Origin: Gentiana macrophylla
Lineage: Eukaryota; Streptophyta; Magnoliopsida; Gentianales; Gentianaceae
Direction of reading: 5' to 3'
NCBI GenBank assembly: GCA_026214975.1
Contig: CM047813.1
Span: 35,807,871 to 35,871,870, forward strand
Length of the DNA stretch: 64,000 bases
Shown one piece after another: positions 34,710 to 47,160 of this stretch. A program made the position numbers and the translations under genes. Every line of letters starts with the position of its first letter. The first letter of the stretch is position 1. The notes under the pieces are model-generated. The model ran no database searches and was not told the DNA's origin. It saw only the letters and a list, made by a program, of their open reading frames with translations.

Positions 34710-35036
34710 ATTATGGTTGTTGCTGTTTTGTTGGAGCGTGCTGTGATCATAGTGTTGGCTGGTCTAGTTGTTTCTGCTGGTTTGTTTGGTTGGTCTCGTT
34801 GGTCTGGTTGGTTGGTTTTCAAGTTGTTTAAGTTGTTTCCATGTCTTGTTCGTTCCGTTTGGTTGTTTTTAAGTTTTTGTAAGATAAAAAATAATGCCGC
34901 CGGTTCGTAGGGAATTTCTTTCCTTTCATTTCAATCACCAGTGTCATATCTCGCACTATCTAAATAAATAAAGTTTGCGTGTTTAGTATTCAACTTGGTA
35001 TTTACACTCCATTTTGGTTCCATATTTTGCCCAAAG
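34710..35036 (+). other. Athila spacer downstream of ORF2b
   Basis: There is no gene. It is T/G-rich with TGGTTGGT repeats. The 65-codon frame at 34713-34910 is low-complexity. Confidence 0.5.
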
Positions 35037-35130
35037 CTAAGTGGGGAGTGGTTGATGTATGTCAACTAGATGATATATTTTGATGCCGTTTCTTAAGTTT
35101 TTAGCGATATTTTCATATCAATTATAATAA
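35037..35130 (+). repeat. internal duplicate of Athila PPT plus first 78 bases of LTR
   Basis: GCTAAGTGGGGAGTGG followed by TGATGTATGTCAACTAGATG (35053) copies the PPT-LTR junction at 36661-36768. The match stops after AATTATAATAA. Confidence 0.85.
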
Positions 35131-36659
35131 AAAAAGCTCTCTGTATGTGTTTTGGTTTTCACGGTCTGCGCCGTGAACATTTCGGCGTACGCCGTGTTTG
35201 CATGCCAGCACTTTTTGACCCACTTGTCACGGCCCACGCCAAGATTTGACCCGGCTTACGCCGTGGTCTTTTTGACCCTACCTCACAATTTTATTATTTT
35301 GTTTCTTCCTTATTCCCCTAACCACTTCTTTACCACTCACTTTTCATCGGGACGATGATAGTTCGTAAGTGGGGAGTGGAGACGTAGTTAGTCTAATAAG
35401 GAATAATTGTATAAAGAACTCGAGAAACGCTTAATTTTGATTATTTTTCGAGCATGATAAGTAGAATATAAAATAATTTTTGGCACAACATTTAGCTTTG
35501 CAATTAATAGAATGAATTTTTCGAAAAATGAGCAACCTTAATAAATTAAGAGGTATATTTTATCTTGCAATTCTTTGACAGTAGTGTGAATCCTTGGAAC
35601 ACGTATCCCAAGTTCTTGTTAACATACAAACTTTTGTGAAATCATGCACACATGCCTCCGTAGCAACTAGAACTTAGGTTTGATATCTTTTCAAGGTGAA
35701 ATAAAAAGATATTTGGAGTCGAATTTAGGGATGACGGTTCTGGCATTTCTTTTGTTTTAACCATAGCCAAATGGCCATCGGAACATAATTTCCACCTATC
35801 CCCACCTCACCTTTGTAGAGTGGTGAGACCACTCAAAATATCCATTCATGATTAGCCTTATTATATCTCGACCCTTAGCCTAATTTTGGTCTACATTCCT
35901 CGATGTCCCGCAAGATTAGTAATTTTCTATGTATTGTGCGGTGATAACTTTGGAAGTTGAAGGTTGGACAATTGCCTGGCACAATGATGAGATGATATCT
36001 ATTGAGTTCGAGTCCATTAGTGTGTATATTATTTTCGTGTGTAAAAAAGTTTTATTTAATAATTCTGAAGTAGTGAATATAATAAATGGTGAGTATTAGA
36101 AAGCCAATTTTTCAGGACGAGTTCGACAAATTCAAGTGATGCGAGTTCGGATGACAAATTAAATGAAATGGTACTCCATCTCTTATGCTTATTGTTGAGG
36201 AGACGTCTTTGACAGTTATGCGAGAGAATTGGAGTTGCCAATTTGAGAAATCATTGGATTGAAGGTAGAGATTTTTGCTATCTTGCATTTGTTCTTTTGA
36301 TATATCCTTTCATCGATTCGATTAGCCAATACCCAAACCTGACATTACAAACCTTCAAGTCCTACCCGACCTATCTTCTTGACTTCAAGTATCTTGATTA
36401 GTGGAGATTGGTATCACTCTTAAGCCTATGGTTTGCTTTTATTAAGTTCTGTAAGCATGAATTCACGATTGGTTGAATAGTAACAAAAGTTGAGGAACAA
36501 TTTACACACACACCACACGCTTCTCTTAGATAACTGGGTAACATGTAACTTTAATTCTGATTGGTTGCATCATCTTATTAAACATTCATTTCTTGACATT
36601 GTATATCTATTGGTTGTGGCTTTAATCATTTTATCGCTTCTTTGCTCGAGGACGATCAA
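35131..36659 (+). other. Athila 3' non-coding region
   Basis: There is no gene. It begins with another palindrome and leader-like stretch (CACGGTCTGCGCCGTG 35160-35175; CGGCGTACGCCG 35183-35194) that ends in a second AAGTGGGGAGTGG at about 35361. From 35728 it is related to element C (GGGATGACGGTTCTGGC; later ACATTACAA.CCTTCAAGTCCT at about 36342). Confidence 0.65.
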
Positions 36660-36679
36660 AAGGCTAAGTGGGGAGTGGT
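36660..36679 (+). other. Athila polypurine tract
   Basis: AAGGCTAAGTGGGGAGTGGT precedes the LTR start TGATGTATG at 36680. Confidence 0.85.
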
Positions 36680-38308
36680 TGATGTATGTCAACCAGATGA
36701 TATATTTCGATGTATTTTATTCCCGTTTCTTAAGTTTTTAGCGACATTTTCGTATCAATTATAATAAATATTATGATAATTTGGTTTATGTTTGTATATA
36801 GTAGATATCATTAAATCTCACTATTTTGAATTATTTTGAGGCTTATTTTGTTATCAGAAGGTTTTCTCGTTTTGTTTTGTTACATATATCACACGGTAAA
36901 AAGCCTTAGGGTCGTGACGTAACGCCCGACAGATCGGAATTATAATTATCAGAATTATTATTATCAAACTTTCGTACATGGGTCTTAAAGATACGGCTCA
37001 GACCGTGGAAACCTGGCTTACACCGGCTGTCAAAGATTCAGCTAGATCGAGCATTTATTAAGCATTATTGGACCTGACATAAAGATGCCGGCGTAGGCCG
37101 AACGAATCCCGGCGTAAACCGGAATCCCCAAAGATTTGTCAAAGATCAGCATTTATTGACACTGACAGGTAGTTGGTCCGGCACAGACCGTGAATCATCC
37201 GGCGTAGACCAGGAATAGACCCACTCAGCTCCTATATAAGGCACTATTCACATTCAAAGATGGGGGGAGAAAAAAAAAGATAAAGAAGCTCGGCATATTT
37301 ATCTTGAAGGCAACATATTTTCATGGCTACTAGAGCCAATATTTTTAGTTCCACTTAGCTAACTAATTTCATTTTAAATATAATCCTAGAATACTTGTTT
37401 CATCTCTTGGGATAATTGATTGGGAGAAGCTCAACTTAATATTTTGGTGCAAACTCCATTGATGATCACCGGAGAAGAAAGCAAACTTACCATTGCAACT
37501 CATCGGTTGTGATCGGTAACATAACATTCTAGTGTTATTTTGTTCTGTTATTCTGATTACCATGAATGCTAAATTAAATATGTTAGTATTTGTAGTAATG
37601 AGTGCCTAGACTTATAACTAGCCAAGGCATGTAATTGAACTATTTAATCTCTTTTGGTTAATCGGAAGATGATTGTGGTAATGTATGTTTTATTTTCAAT
37701 GGTGTTGAAGCTTTTTCTACTTATTTTGATTGCTAGTTTGTGTTGGAGTAATTAACCAATATTGGCACACACACACACTTAATTGATACCGAACGGAGAT
37801 ATTAGGTGTGAGAACGATGTAGAAAAACCGGAAGGTAAAGTTGACCGTTATTGGAGTTCAATTTCTTATCTAGGGAATGACTTTTTGTACACGTGAATTT
37901 ATCATGTCGAATCATTAGGTTTAAGGTTCTTAAACCAATGAGGAGGCATAGAACAATTTCGTACACTCGTATAAGGGTAAATTGGTAGAATAGGAGTACA
38001 CCGTTTCACACAATTGGACACCTTTAATAGATCGATTGATCACATCCATGGAGCTAAAAGAGACTGGCTGCTCAATGAAATAGCCTTGATTTGTACCTTT
38101 ATCATTAATCGTAAATTTTATTAAAGACGTGAAACCATTACTTTATTATTAAAACTCATGACTTAGATCAAGATAATAATAGCTAATTGATATTTAACCA
38201 CACTTTATATTGCGATTCCCTGTGGAGACAATATTGTTCACTAGACTAGACTACAATTTGACTCGGTATACTGCCGGTTAGATTGGAACCGTAGGAAAGT
38301 CCACATCA
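36680..38308 (+). repeat. Athila 3' LTR
   Basis: It is 1629 bp, from TGATGTATGTCAACC to GTCCACATCA. It has palindromic GC-rich motifs at about 36993, 37088, 37109, 37178 and 37199, just upstream of a TATA-like CTATATAAGG at 37232-37241. The end matches the 5' LTR remnant. Sequence right of it belongs to copia Z. Confidence 0.9.
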
Positions 38309-38470
38309 CCTAGTCTACTGAAACCTATTAGATGACTATTACAGTGTTTTTCTGATTAACCTATACAATATCACACTCTACTAATAACCTATACATATAT
38401 GCAAGATATCTTTTTGCTTGCATGTGTAACAACTGCAGGCATGACCATCAACAAACTATAAAATTCCTAA
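38309..38470 (-). repeat. copia Z 3' LTR, start only
   Basis: It shares ATTACAGTG..T.TCTGAT.TAACCTATACAA and neighbouring bases with 3698-3745 of the copia A LTR. It is cut on the left by the Athila insertion. Confidence 0.65.
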
Positions 38471-38490
38471 AAAATTTCCTCTATTTGATG

Positions 38491-38754
38491 ATGCCAAAAC
38501 CTCGCAAGCAAAGAAAAAAAAGACAAATAGAAGACTTAAAACAAAATAAAGCATATGCCTTTGAGATAATGACATGAAAAGATGTTCTTTATTATCATAA
38601 TATTTCAGCTATTACAAGTCTACTAAAATAGAAAAAAATGATTACCTCTTTTCACTTTTGGATCATTCTTCTGCTGATCTCCTAATCTCTCCCTTCGTTA
38701 GTTCAGTATATTGCTTCTTTAAATTTGTAAAGTCTACATGTGGATAATATACAT
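38491..38754 (-). pseudogene. copia Z 3' ORF, C-terminal remnant
   Basis: The minus-strand reading next to the TIR element gives Lys/Glu-rich fragments (for example FTNLKKQYTELTKGEIRRS) that continue the piece in 51037-51755. It has several stops. It lies 5' of the decayed PPT, so it is the end of the 3' ORF. Confidence 0.4.
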
Positions 38755-39270
38755 GGGGAAAATTCGATTATTACATAAAATGTTTTAGAGAAATCGATTA
38801 TTACAACCCTTATTTTGAAAAAACGCTTGTTAATCCACGCCTTATACGCCTTCCTGACCCGCCCAAATTCGGGAGGTACCGCCCAATATCGCCCTACCAA
38901 CCGCCCAATTTACTCTCCGGACCGCCAATATATTGGGCGATACCGCCCAGTTTTTTTCAAAAAAAAAAAAAAACCTATACAACCGCCCATACTCTTCTTC
39001 TTCCTCATTCTATCGTAAATTTTCAGTGCAAATACAACAGAACTCCATCGTAATCTCACCGCCCTAGATTCACCGTGCCATTACATTACAGAGGGTTTAT
39101 CGAGTGTTTGGAGACTTATTTTAACCCGCCTTGTCAAATAGCCTCTTTTCCGGCAACAGTAGAACTACTAGCTAGGGAGTGAATTTGACACCGTTAAAAC
39201 TCTATTTTTATAAAATATTGGGCGTTGGTAGGACCAACTGGGTGGTCAGACTACTAGAAAAGGCGCTTTT

Positions 39271-39830
39271 GGGACGACAAGGCGTCTCAAAAGATACTAT
39301 CCGGGAAAAGTCAAATTTTGTGGAGTTTTTTGGTGGGAAAAAGTGGCGGGATGATTTTTTGGGACGACATGTTGAACGGAGGGAAATTTGACTTTTGGCG
39401 GAATTTTTCGCGCAAATTAAATAACTCTTTGGGATGATACATGTATTTTTAGTGACCACGTATTTCCAAATTGGTGCCACGTGGACATTCTTATTTTTTG
39501 GGACGACAATAGTCGTCCCTTTAAATAGTCATAATTTAATTTATAAAATTTGATAAATTCACGTGATCTGGCTCGTTTTTGGGACGACAATAGTCGTCCC
39601 TTTAAAGGTTCTAAAATTTTTCCCAATTTTGTTCCAATTAATATTTATTGTATAATATATAAGTTTTGATTAATAATTTTGTAATTGAATGAATGAATTA
39701 TATTATTTTTTGGAACGACTATTGTCGTCCCTATAAATAGTGACAATTTTTGTTTTATAAACTAAGCGAAATCAAAGTGGGCTATCCTCTTTTTTTGGGA
39801 CGACATATATGTCGTCCCTTTAAATATTTT
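39271..39830. repeat. left subterminal GGGACGAC repeats of CACTA
   Basis: Six or more copies occur, several as near-palindromes such as GGGACGACAATAGTCGTCCC (at about 39500 and 39581) and GGGACGACATATATGTCGTC (about 39798). In En/Spm such subterminal motifs bind the element's TNPA-like protein; here that is inferred. Confidence 0.85.
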
Positions 39831-40004
39831 CAAAATTTTCCCATTTTCGTACTCAATTAATATTTATTGTAATATAAGTTTTGATTAATAATTTTTAATT
39901 AAATGAATGACTTATGTTTTTTTTTTAAATTGATAATTGGTCCATTTCTAATAACATACGCCTTTTATTTAAATAATTTTTAATTATATAACTTAATGAA
40001 ACGA
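39831..40004 (+). other. CACTA AT-rich spacer
   Basis: AT-rich sequence with no gene. Confidence 0.5.
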
Positions 40005-43000
40005 GTAGTTATTCAAACTCGAGGTTCATTATTGAGTAGTAATTTCAACCTGGCTCGTTAATTAGTTGATTGATCACCTCAAACCTCGAGGTTTGTTAGT
40101 TATTTCAAGATTTCAAACACGAGGTTCATTATTGAGTAGTATAATTCAAACCCGAGGTTCATTATTGAGTAGTGAATCAAACTCGAGGTTCATTATTGAG
40201 TAGTGATTTCAACGTTGGCTCGTTAATTAGTCGATTGATGACTTCAAACCCGAGGTTTGTAAGTTCGCTCAAGATTTCAAAACGAGGTTCAAGTATATAG
40301 TAGTAGTAGATTTCAAACTCGAGGTTCATAATTGAGTAGTGATTCAAAGTCGAGGTTCATTATTGAGTAGTGATTTCAACTTGGGCTCGTTAATTAGTCG
40401 ATTGATGACTTCAAACCCGAGGTTCGTAAGTTCGCTCAAGAATTCAAACACGAGTTCGTTATTGGGTAGTAGATTTCAAACTCGAGGTTCATAATTGAGT
40501 AGTGATTCAAAGTCGAGGTTCATTATTGAGTTGTGATTTCAACCTAGGCTCGTTAATTAGTCGATTGATGACTTCAAACCCGAGGTTTGTCTCGTTTTTT
40601 CAAGATTTCAAACAGATGTTTGTTATTGAGTGGTAGATTTCAAACTCGAGGTTCATAATTGAGTAGTGATTCAAAGTCGAGGTTCATTATTGAGTAGTGA
40701 TTTCAACCTGGGCTCGTTAATTAGTCGATTGATGACTTCAATCTCGAGGTTTGTAAGTTTGTTCAAGATTTCAAACACGAGGTTCATTATTGAGTAGTAG
40801 ATTTCAAACTCGAGGTTCATAATTGAGTAGTGATTCAAAGTCGAGGTTCGTTAGTTATTTCAAGATTTCAAACACGATGTTCAAGTATTGAGTAGTAGAT
40901 TTCAAACCCGAGGTTTATTATCGAGTAGTGAATCAAACTCGAGGTTCATTATCGAGTAGTCATTTCAACCTTGGCTCGCCAATTAGTTGATTGATGACTT
41001 CAAACCTGAGGTTTGTTAGTTATTTCAAGATTTCAAACACGAGGTTCAAGTATTGAGTAGTATATTTCAAACCCGTGGTTCATTATTGAGTAGTGAATCA
41101 AACTCGAGGTTCATTATTAAGTAGTGATTTCAACGTAGGCTCGTTAATTAGTTGATTGATGACTTCAAACCCGAGGTTCGTTAGTTATTCCAAGATTTCA
41201 AACACGAGGTTCGTTATTGAGTAGTAGATTTCAAACCCGAGGTTTATTATTGAGTAAAGTGAATCAAACTCGAGGTTCATTATTGAGTAGTGATTTCGAT
41301 AGCAAAATAACTAACCGCTAACCTTAACCGGCTGTAGTATCGGGTCAACGGTAGATAAAGGTCTCAAGGTCGAATCCACAGGAGTAATGTCTAAGTACCA
41401 AAGTCGACTTAAACTTAGTTCAGTCAAAATAGTGGTGGAGAGTATTATGCTAAAGGCAAAAGTAAAGATTATACTAACGAGTTTACTTCTAAGTATTAAA
41501 GGGGTATAATCGAACTATGATCCCACGAGCTACTTTTACCCCTGGGAAGGACTTAACAGGAGCGTGTCTTAACCGACCTACCTATCCAATGTAGTTTAAT
41601 GACATCCACGGGTGCCAACTCCTAATTCTAGCGATTAGACCGAACAACTCGATCTAACCACCCTACGTGAAGTTAATTAATTCTCCTTTTTAAAACCGAT
41701 TAACCTAACATGATTAAGCTCTGAGTCGCTTCGAACAACGATGACAAACCTCAGATTGGAAACGGACTAACAACTAGGCCGAATCTACGCAACGATCCTA
41801 AAACCCTTATCCCACATCTCACCGCAAAATGCATTTATAAGTTCGATGTGTGTGACAAAGAAACTGGTGATCAATCTAATTCAAAGATGTTAAAATAAGT
41901 TTTAGGACATGGATTAATCATTAAAACATTCAATTATGCACTACACAATTCCTATCTCATCCCCTTAGGGTTTTCTCTCGCTTTCACATAATTCGACTAC
42001 ACAACAGATTAGCTACTCAAGGTAATAATAAAAGTGCAGAAATTTATGAAGAAATTAATAATAAACATGATAAAGAGATTGAATAAAATTTACCAAAAGA
42101 AATCGTAGCAATCCACCACTCGAATCGTCATTTCGTTGTGTACCAATTGCGGAATAAAATAAATAAATTGATGTTGTTGTTCTTGGGAAATTTGCAGCAA
42201 AAGAAATAAAATAATTGTCTTCTAATCAATAGGGAACGGCGGCAGGGAAGAAGAAATAAAAAATAAACTACTGGTTTAAAAAACTGTGTTGAAATTTGAC
42301 TTAAGTGGCTTTTATAATCCAATTACCGACTCCGTCCTGCGCTTTTGAACTCTTCCGGAAAAATAAATAAAATAAAGGTCCTCCCCTCTTTGATAGCAGC
42401 CACCCCTTTTATTTTGCATATTGGAGCATTAAAAATCAGCACATGTGGCGTGGGCCCTTTTGACCAAAGGTGTATCCGCAGCTTTCTATTTTCTTTTTCT
42501 TCTTTTTTTTCTTTTGTATTGATAATATTATCAAAAATTTCCAAACACAAACAGCCTTCGACATTTTTAATAAAAGAGTGGAACAAAAACAGTTTGTATC
42601 ACATACTTGCTGTTTTTCGCACGGTATTTTATCACAATTATTATTTTTCCTCGAGCATCCGAATATGAATCTTGCGTCATTTCATACGAACTCCGCTTTA
42701 GACGATTTTCGTGATTGCATGATCCTCGCCACGCCTCTATCACGCCACACCTACAATAAAATAAAACCGCATACCCAAGCATTTACAAACACCAATAAAA
42801 CACACACAAATCACCCAAAATGTCGAGATTTTCGACGTAAACGCCTTATCGCCTCGCGATTCATTACTCGCGCGAAACGCGCTTATAAAAACACTTAACT
42901 ACCCCAAAATTACATCGAGTAGGCTACAAATAAGGGGTAAAATGCACACGAAATTATAGCAAAGTTGACTCTCATCAATTTCAACCTAGGCTCGTTAATT

Positions 43001-43370
43001 AGTCGATTGATGACTTCAAATCCGAGGTTCGCCGATTGCTCAAGACTTCAAACACGATGTTCGTTATTGAGTAATAGATTTCAAACTCGAGGTTCATAAT
43101 TGAGTAGTGATTCAAACTCGAGGTTCATTATTGTGTAGTGATTTCAACCTAGGCTCGTTAATTAGTCGATTGATGACTTCAAACACGAGGTTCATTAGTG
43201 AGTTCAAGATTTCAAACACGAGTTTCGTTATTGAGTAGTAGATTTCAAACATGAGGTTCATTATTGAATAGCAATTTGAACCTGGCTCGTTAATTAGTCG
43301 ATTGATGACTTCAAATCGAGGTATGTTATTTAGTTCAACATTTCAAACCCGCGCCATTATTGAGTGGTAG
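40005..43370 (+). repeat. about 165-bp tandem repeat array in CACTA, split by solo LTR
   Basis: The marker CTCGTTAATTAGTCGATTGA recurs near 40054, 40219, 40386, 40549, 40712, 40975, 41140, 42989, 43157 and 43287. Spacing is 163-167 bases in most intervals. Each unit also contains several shorter sub-repeats of the form TTCAAACTCGAGGTTCATTA followed by TTGAGTAGT. The array is non-coding and is interrupted at 41298-42977. Confidence 0.85.
41298..42977 (-). mobile_element. Athila-like solo LTR, inserted in the tandem array
   Basis: It is flanked by ATTTC on both sides (41293-41297, 42978-42982). On the minus strand it starts TGATGAGAGTCAACTTT, like element C. A TATA-like ATTATAAAAG lies near 42305-42315, and it ends with a GACCCGATACTACAGCCGGTT-type segment similar to other Athila LTR ends. 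No internal region or PBS is present, so it is a solo LTR produced by LTR-LTR recombination. Open frames inside (42323-42898) are not supported as genes. Confidence 0.8.
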
Positions 43371-44839
43371 ATTTAAAAAATAATTTTTATTCAAATTAAT
43401 GTTTTGAAATAATTTAAAATTGATTTTTTATTATGTTATGGTTTAATGGGACGACATCTATCGTCCCAAATAAGCATCCGCCGTCCCAATAAACATTAAA
43501 CCTAAATAAATCGGACAGCCTCCCCTCCTTCATTTCATCTTGCTACTTTCTCAGCTTTCTGAGATCCTCTCCTCCTCATTGAATCGAAGGCAGCAGCAGC
43601 AATCGAAGGCAGCCATCAATATAAAGTGGTTCAGCCGGCCATCAATCGAAGGTTGTAGCAGCGGTTCAGCAGCATCAGTTCGGCCGGCAATCAACATTTT
43701 CATGTAACCATTTCATCTATTGCACCTGGGCATTCAACCATTTTGTTTTTGCTCAGTAGATTCTCTGCCATTTTTTACTTGATTGATATAGCAAAGATCG
43801 ATATAGCTATATTCTGAACATAAATTTATCATCATTTTAATGAAAAGAGCTTAAAAAATCTTGGGGTGCCGGGGTCACCCGATGCTTTGGATCAGTCCCT
43901 ATCTTGGAGTATATGTTAAGATTATAGCTGCTTATTGGCAACTAGGGAATAGATGAAATTGAAGAATGGAAAGTCTTGAATATCCGTATCTTCCGTGACA
44001 TTTTGATTTGATATCTTTTGTTAGAGAATAGAGACGGCTCTTCTGCAGAATGAATTGCTCTGTACAGTTGTGAGTTGTTTTTCTACCTGAATTTTGTTTT
44101 TACTGATTAAATGGATTAGCTGTCATAACTCAATGTGAACACAAATGCCAGCTGCACTCGTAAACAAATTAAGGCTAAACCTGCCCTTTCAATTTGTGCG
44201 AAACATGTGTTTTGTAGGACCGGTTCTTGAAGTGAATCTTCAGTAAGTCGTCAATGGGGTGACTTTTCTTGCCCAGCTACTTATTTTTAACCTCCCATTA
44301 TGTGTTTCCAGTGTTTGAGTTCTGTTACTTTTGTCGGCCTTACATTTATCCATTTATCTTCAAGCAAATGTTCGTTGTTCATATCACCTTCAGTACTTTG
44401 TCATTGTTCTGTTTGTAGTTCCACTACTGATGCATCTTATGTATGGTCATACTTCTGTTGTGTTTGGTGATTATCAAATTAATCTACTTTTTAAAGAAGA
44501 TATTTGACACGGAAAACATAGCATCATTCTGCTGCCTTTGTGTCCCTTGTACCATGGAAGGTAACGAAAAACAATTCTTTTAATTACCACGAAAAACAAT
44601 TTTTTTTGAGGGGTTCTTCAACAACTTAAGTGTAAAAGAATGTAAAACAGAAAATAAACAGATCTACAAACATATCCTAATTTTAATTAACACAATTTAC
44701 GTTTATATACCGAATTTTGTCCTTTTGTGTTTCATGTTTTACGTCTGTATATAATAAAATAGTTGAGTATGTTGCTTACCCTCTATTGGTTAATATATTG
44801 TCCTTTTGGTTGGTTAAGTTGTTGGACGTCACATTTGAG
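43371..44839 (+). other. CACTA 5' leader
   Basis: It has GGGACGAC motifs at about 43447-43490, then a CT-rich stretch (43520-43600) and CAGCAGCAGC-rich leader that look like a transcript start. Then comes about 1.1 kb of intron-like T-rich sequence up to the transposase start. No gene is recognised. Confidence 0.5.
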
Positions 44840-46847
44840 ATGGAAATGGACAAGTCATGGTTATATGGTAACAGACTGGCACCTGCTTTTCGAAATGGGT
44901 TGAAAGAATTTTTACCATACGCAAAGAACTTTCTTAATGAAGAAGGTAAGATTCGTTGCCCATGCAAGAGGTGTAGTAATATGAGTTTGCACACGTTGCC
45001 AGATGTGTATGCACACTGCTTTGATAAGGGATGGACAGTTGGGTATACAACATGGTATTATCACGAGGAAACCGGCCGATCCCGTAAACGTGCATGAACA
45101 ACTCAAGTTGTGGTTGAATCTGGGGACGAGATGGCTCCGGTTATAAATGATTTTTTGGGTAGGGCATCAGAAGAACCGCTACAGACAGAGGACGATGATA
45201 ATATAGATGAACTTCTATCCAAGTTGCAAGAAGACGTGTATCCCGGTTGCAAAAACTCATCAGCTTTGAAGTTCTTAGCGGATTTGATGCACATAAAAGT
45301 GTTGTATAAGTGGCCAAATGAAAGCTTCGACGTTCTTCTAGCGAAATTGAAAGAAGTTTTACCGGAAGGGTCAAATTTACCTGATTCATTCTACAAGGCA
45401 AAAAATTTGCTAGACAAATTGGGTCTGGGGTATGAAAAGATCGATGTATGCCTTTACGATTGTGCTATTTACTATAAGGAGAATGTTGACTTACAATCTT
45501 GTCCAATTTGCAAAACCAAATTATAAGGAGTCAAAAGGGAAAAAGATAGCTCACAAAGTGCTACGGTATTTTCCGTTAAAGCCTCGCTTGAGACGCTTGT
45601 ATGCATCCCATCACACACTCGATATGACATGGCATAAGACGGGCGTTTCTATGGATGAGGATGTGATGAGGCATCCAACCGATGGCAAAGAATAGAAAGA
45701 GTTCGACGACCAATACCCCGACTTCGCTTCTTGAACCTAGAAATGTCCGTCTGAGTCCGCTCTGCACGATGGCTTTAACCCGCTTGATAATTCTCGTAAA
45801 CCATACAAAGATGTGGGCTTGTTGTAACGCAAGTGTTGAATCCAGCGCGCTTGGGTCTGCGCAATAACGAATCAGATAAACACATGTCCCTACTTATCCT
45901 GTGACCGTAATCCCATGCAAGGACTTTGATGTTTTTTGAGGCCATTGGTTGATGAGTTGCAAGAATTGTGGTCTGCGAAGGATGGTTGTGCGTGATGCAG
46001 CTACAAATTCTACCTTCAAAATGAGAGTTGCACTTTTGATGACCGTGAATGACTTTCCCGCTCGTAGTTACCTCTTATTTTGGACTGGTCAGGGTTATAA
46101 AGCATGTCCCACTTGCAATGACGACACACCTTCGGTACAATTGACGCATAAGATTGGATATGTAGGACATCGTAGGTGGCTTCGGGCGAATCACCCGATG
46201 CGAAAGAATAAAGGGTTTAACGGTCAAATCGAAACATGCCTCCACCTCAGAAAACCACAGAGGAAATAGTCCAACAAATTAGTAACCTACCTGAATGCAT
46301 GCCCGGGAAACACCTACAATACGGTCTGAACAAGAATAACTTGAATAAACGTCCTGACAGCTGTTTAAATTGGTCGAAAGACAACATATTAAGGAGGTTG
46401 CCTTATTGGAACATGAAGAAACTCCAACACAATCTAGACGTTATGCATATTGACAAGAAGGTGTGCGATAGTTTATTGGGTACGGTTTGTAGTATTGATG
46501 GTAAGAACACGGACACTAACAAGGCACGCCGTGATCTAAAAAATATGGGTGTGAGAAAAGAACTACATCTGATTAAACGAGGCGATAAAGACGTGAAACC
46601 GTGTGCGGCATTCACATTGAGCCAAGTAGATTGGACAAAATTCTATGAGTTCTTAAAAGGCGTTCGTTTCCCTGATGGTTTCGCAGGAAACTTGCACAAG
46701 AATGTGACTGGTGAAGACAAACTTAGTGGGTTAAAATCTCATGATTGTCATGTCATACTACAAAGGCTTTTACCAATCGGGCTACGACCATTCTTGAGAA
46801 AAGACAATTCTGATACAATCACTGATTTAAGTGATTTTTTCGATTGA
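44840..46847 (+). pseudogene. CACTA TNP2-type transposase
   Basis: The ATG at 44840 opens MEMDKSWLYGNR, the start of the transposase-associated domain with its IRCPCKRCSN metal-binding-like motif (about residues 36-45). An in-frame TGA at 45095 interrupts it, and the same frame continues to 45526 (LYDCAIYYKE ... CPICKTK). Then the frame shifts through 45530-45695 (KVLRYFPLKPRLRRLY, MTWHKTG) and 45949-46269 (YKACPTCND, YVGHRRWLRANHP). Finally 46236-46847 is open (HNLDVMHIDKKVCDSLLGT). These are the usual blocks of the plant En/Spm TNP2 transposase. At least four lesions make it non-functional. Confidence 0.88.
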
Positions 46848-47160
46848 TTTATTTGCATGACGCTGAGGGTTAGTGATTTAGAAAATGCAAAAGAGAAGGT
46901 TTTGGAAATCCTGTGTAAACTATAATTCCCACCAGCTTTCTTTGACATTTGATACATGTTATAATGCACCTTCCTGAAGAAGCGATTAGAGGTGGACCTG
47001 TTCATTTGAGATGGATGTATCCCATTGAACGATTTCTAGGTAAGCTAAAGAAGTACATTAGAAATCGGGCCAAGCCGAAGGTTCTATCGCAGAGGCATAT
47101 GTGGCAAATGAAACCCTCATATTCTCGCTTTCGTTGTATTTTTCGGGAACGAGACTAAGT
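46848..47160 (+). pseudogene. TNP2 C-terminal DUF4218-like part
   Basis: Readable fragments in order are LRVSDLENAKEKVLEILCKL, PPAFF-like, MHLPEEAIRGGPVHLRWMYP and IERFLGKLKKYIRNRAKPK. These match the domain that follows the TNP2 core in plant CACTA proteins. It is split by two frame changes. Confidence 0.8.

Larger units (their letters stand above)
3881..38308 (+). mobile_element. Athila-type Ty3/gypsy retrotransposon with nested insertions
   Basis: The parts are in order: the last 130 bases of the 5' LTR (3881-4010), a PBS starting TGGCGCCGTTGCC (4018), gag, protease, reverse transcriptase, RNase H, integrase (to 10406), ORF2 downstream of pol, a PPT (36660-36679) and a 3' LTR (36680-38308). 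The 5' and 3' LTR ends match over their last about 120 bases. A long 3' region with an additional ORF after integrase is the hallmark of Athila. Copia A interrupts the 5' LTR and copia B (with its own insertions) interrupts ORF2. Several stops and frameshifts in gag-pol show that the copy is dead. To the right it abuts the LTR of copia Z. Confidence 0.92.

Noticed and set aside
42323..42898. open frames on both strands (up to 142 codons)
   Set aside because: They are inside the solo LTR, overlap antisense to each other and have no domain.
40005..43370. regular repeats as a CRISPR-like array
   Set aside because: Units are about 165 bp, without unique spacers, and they lie in a plant CACTA transposon.
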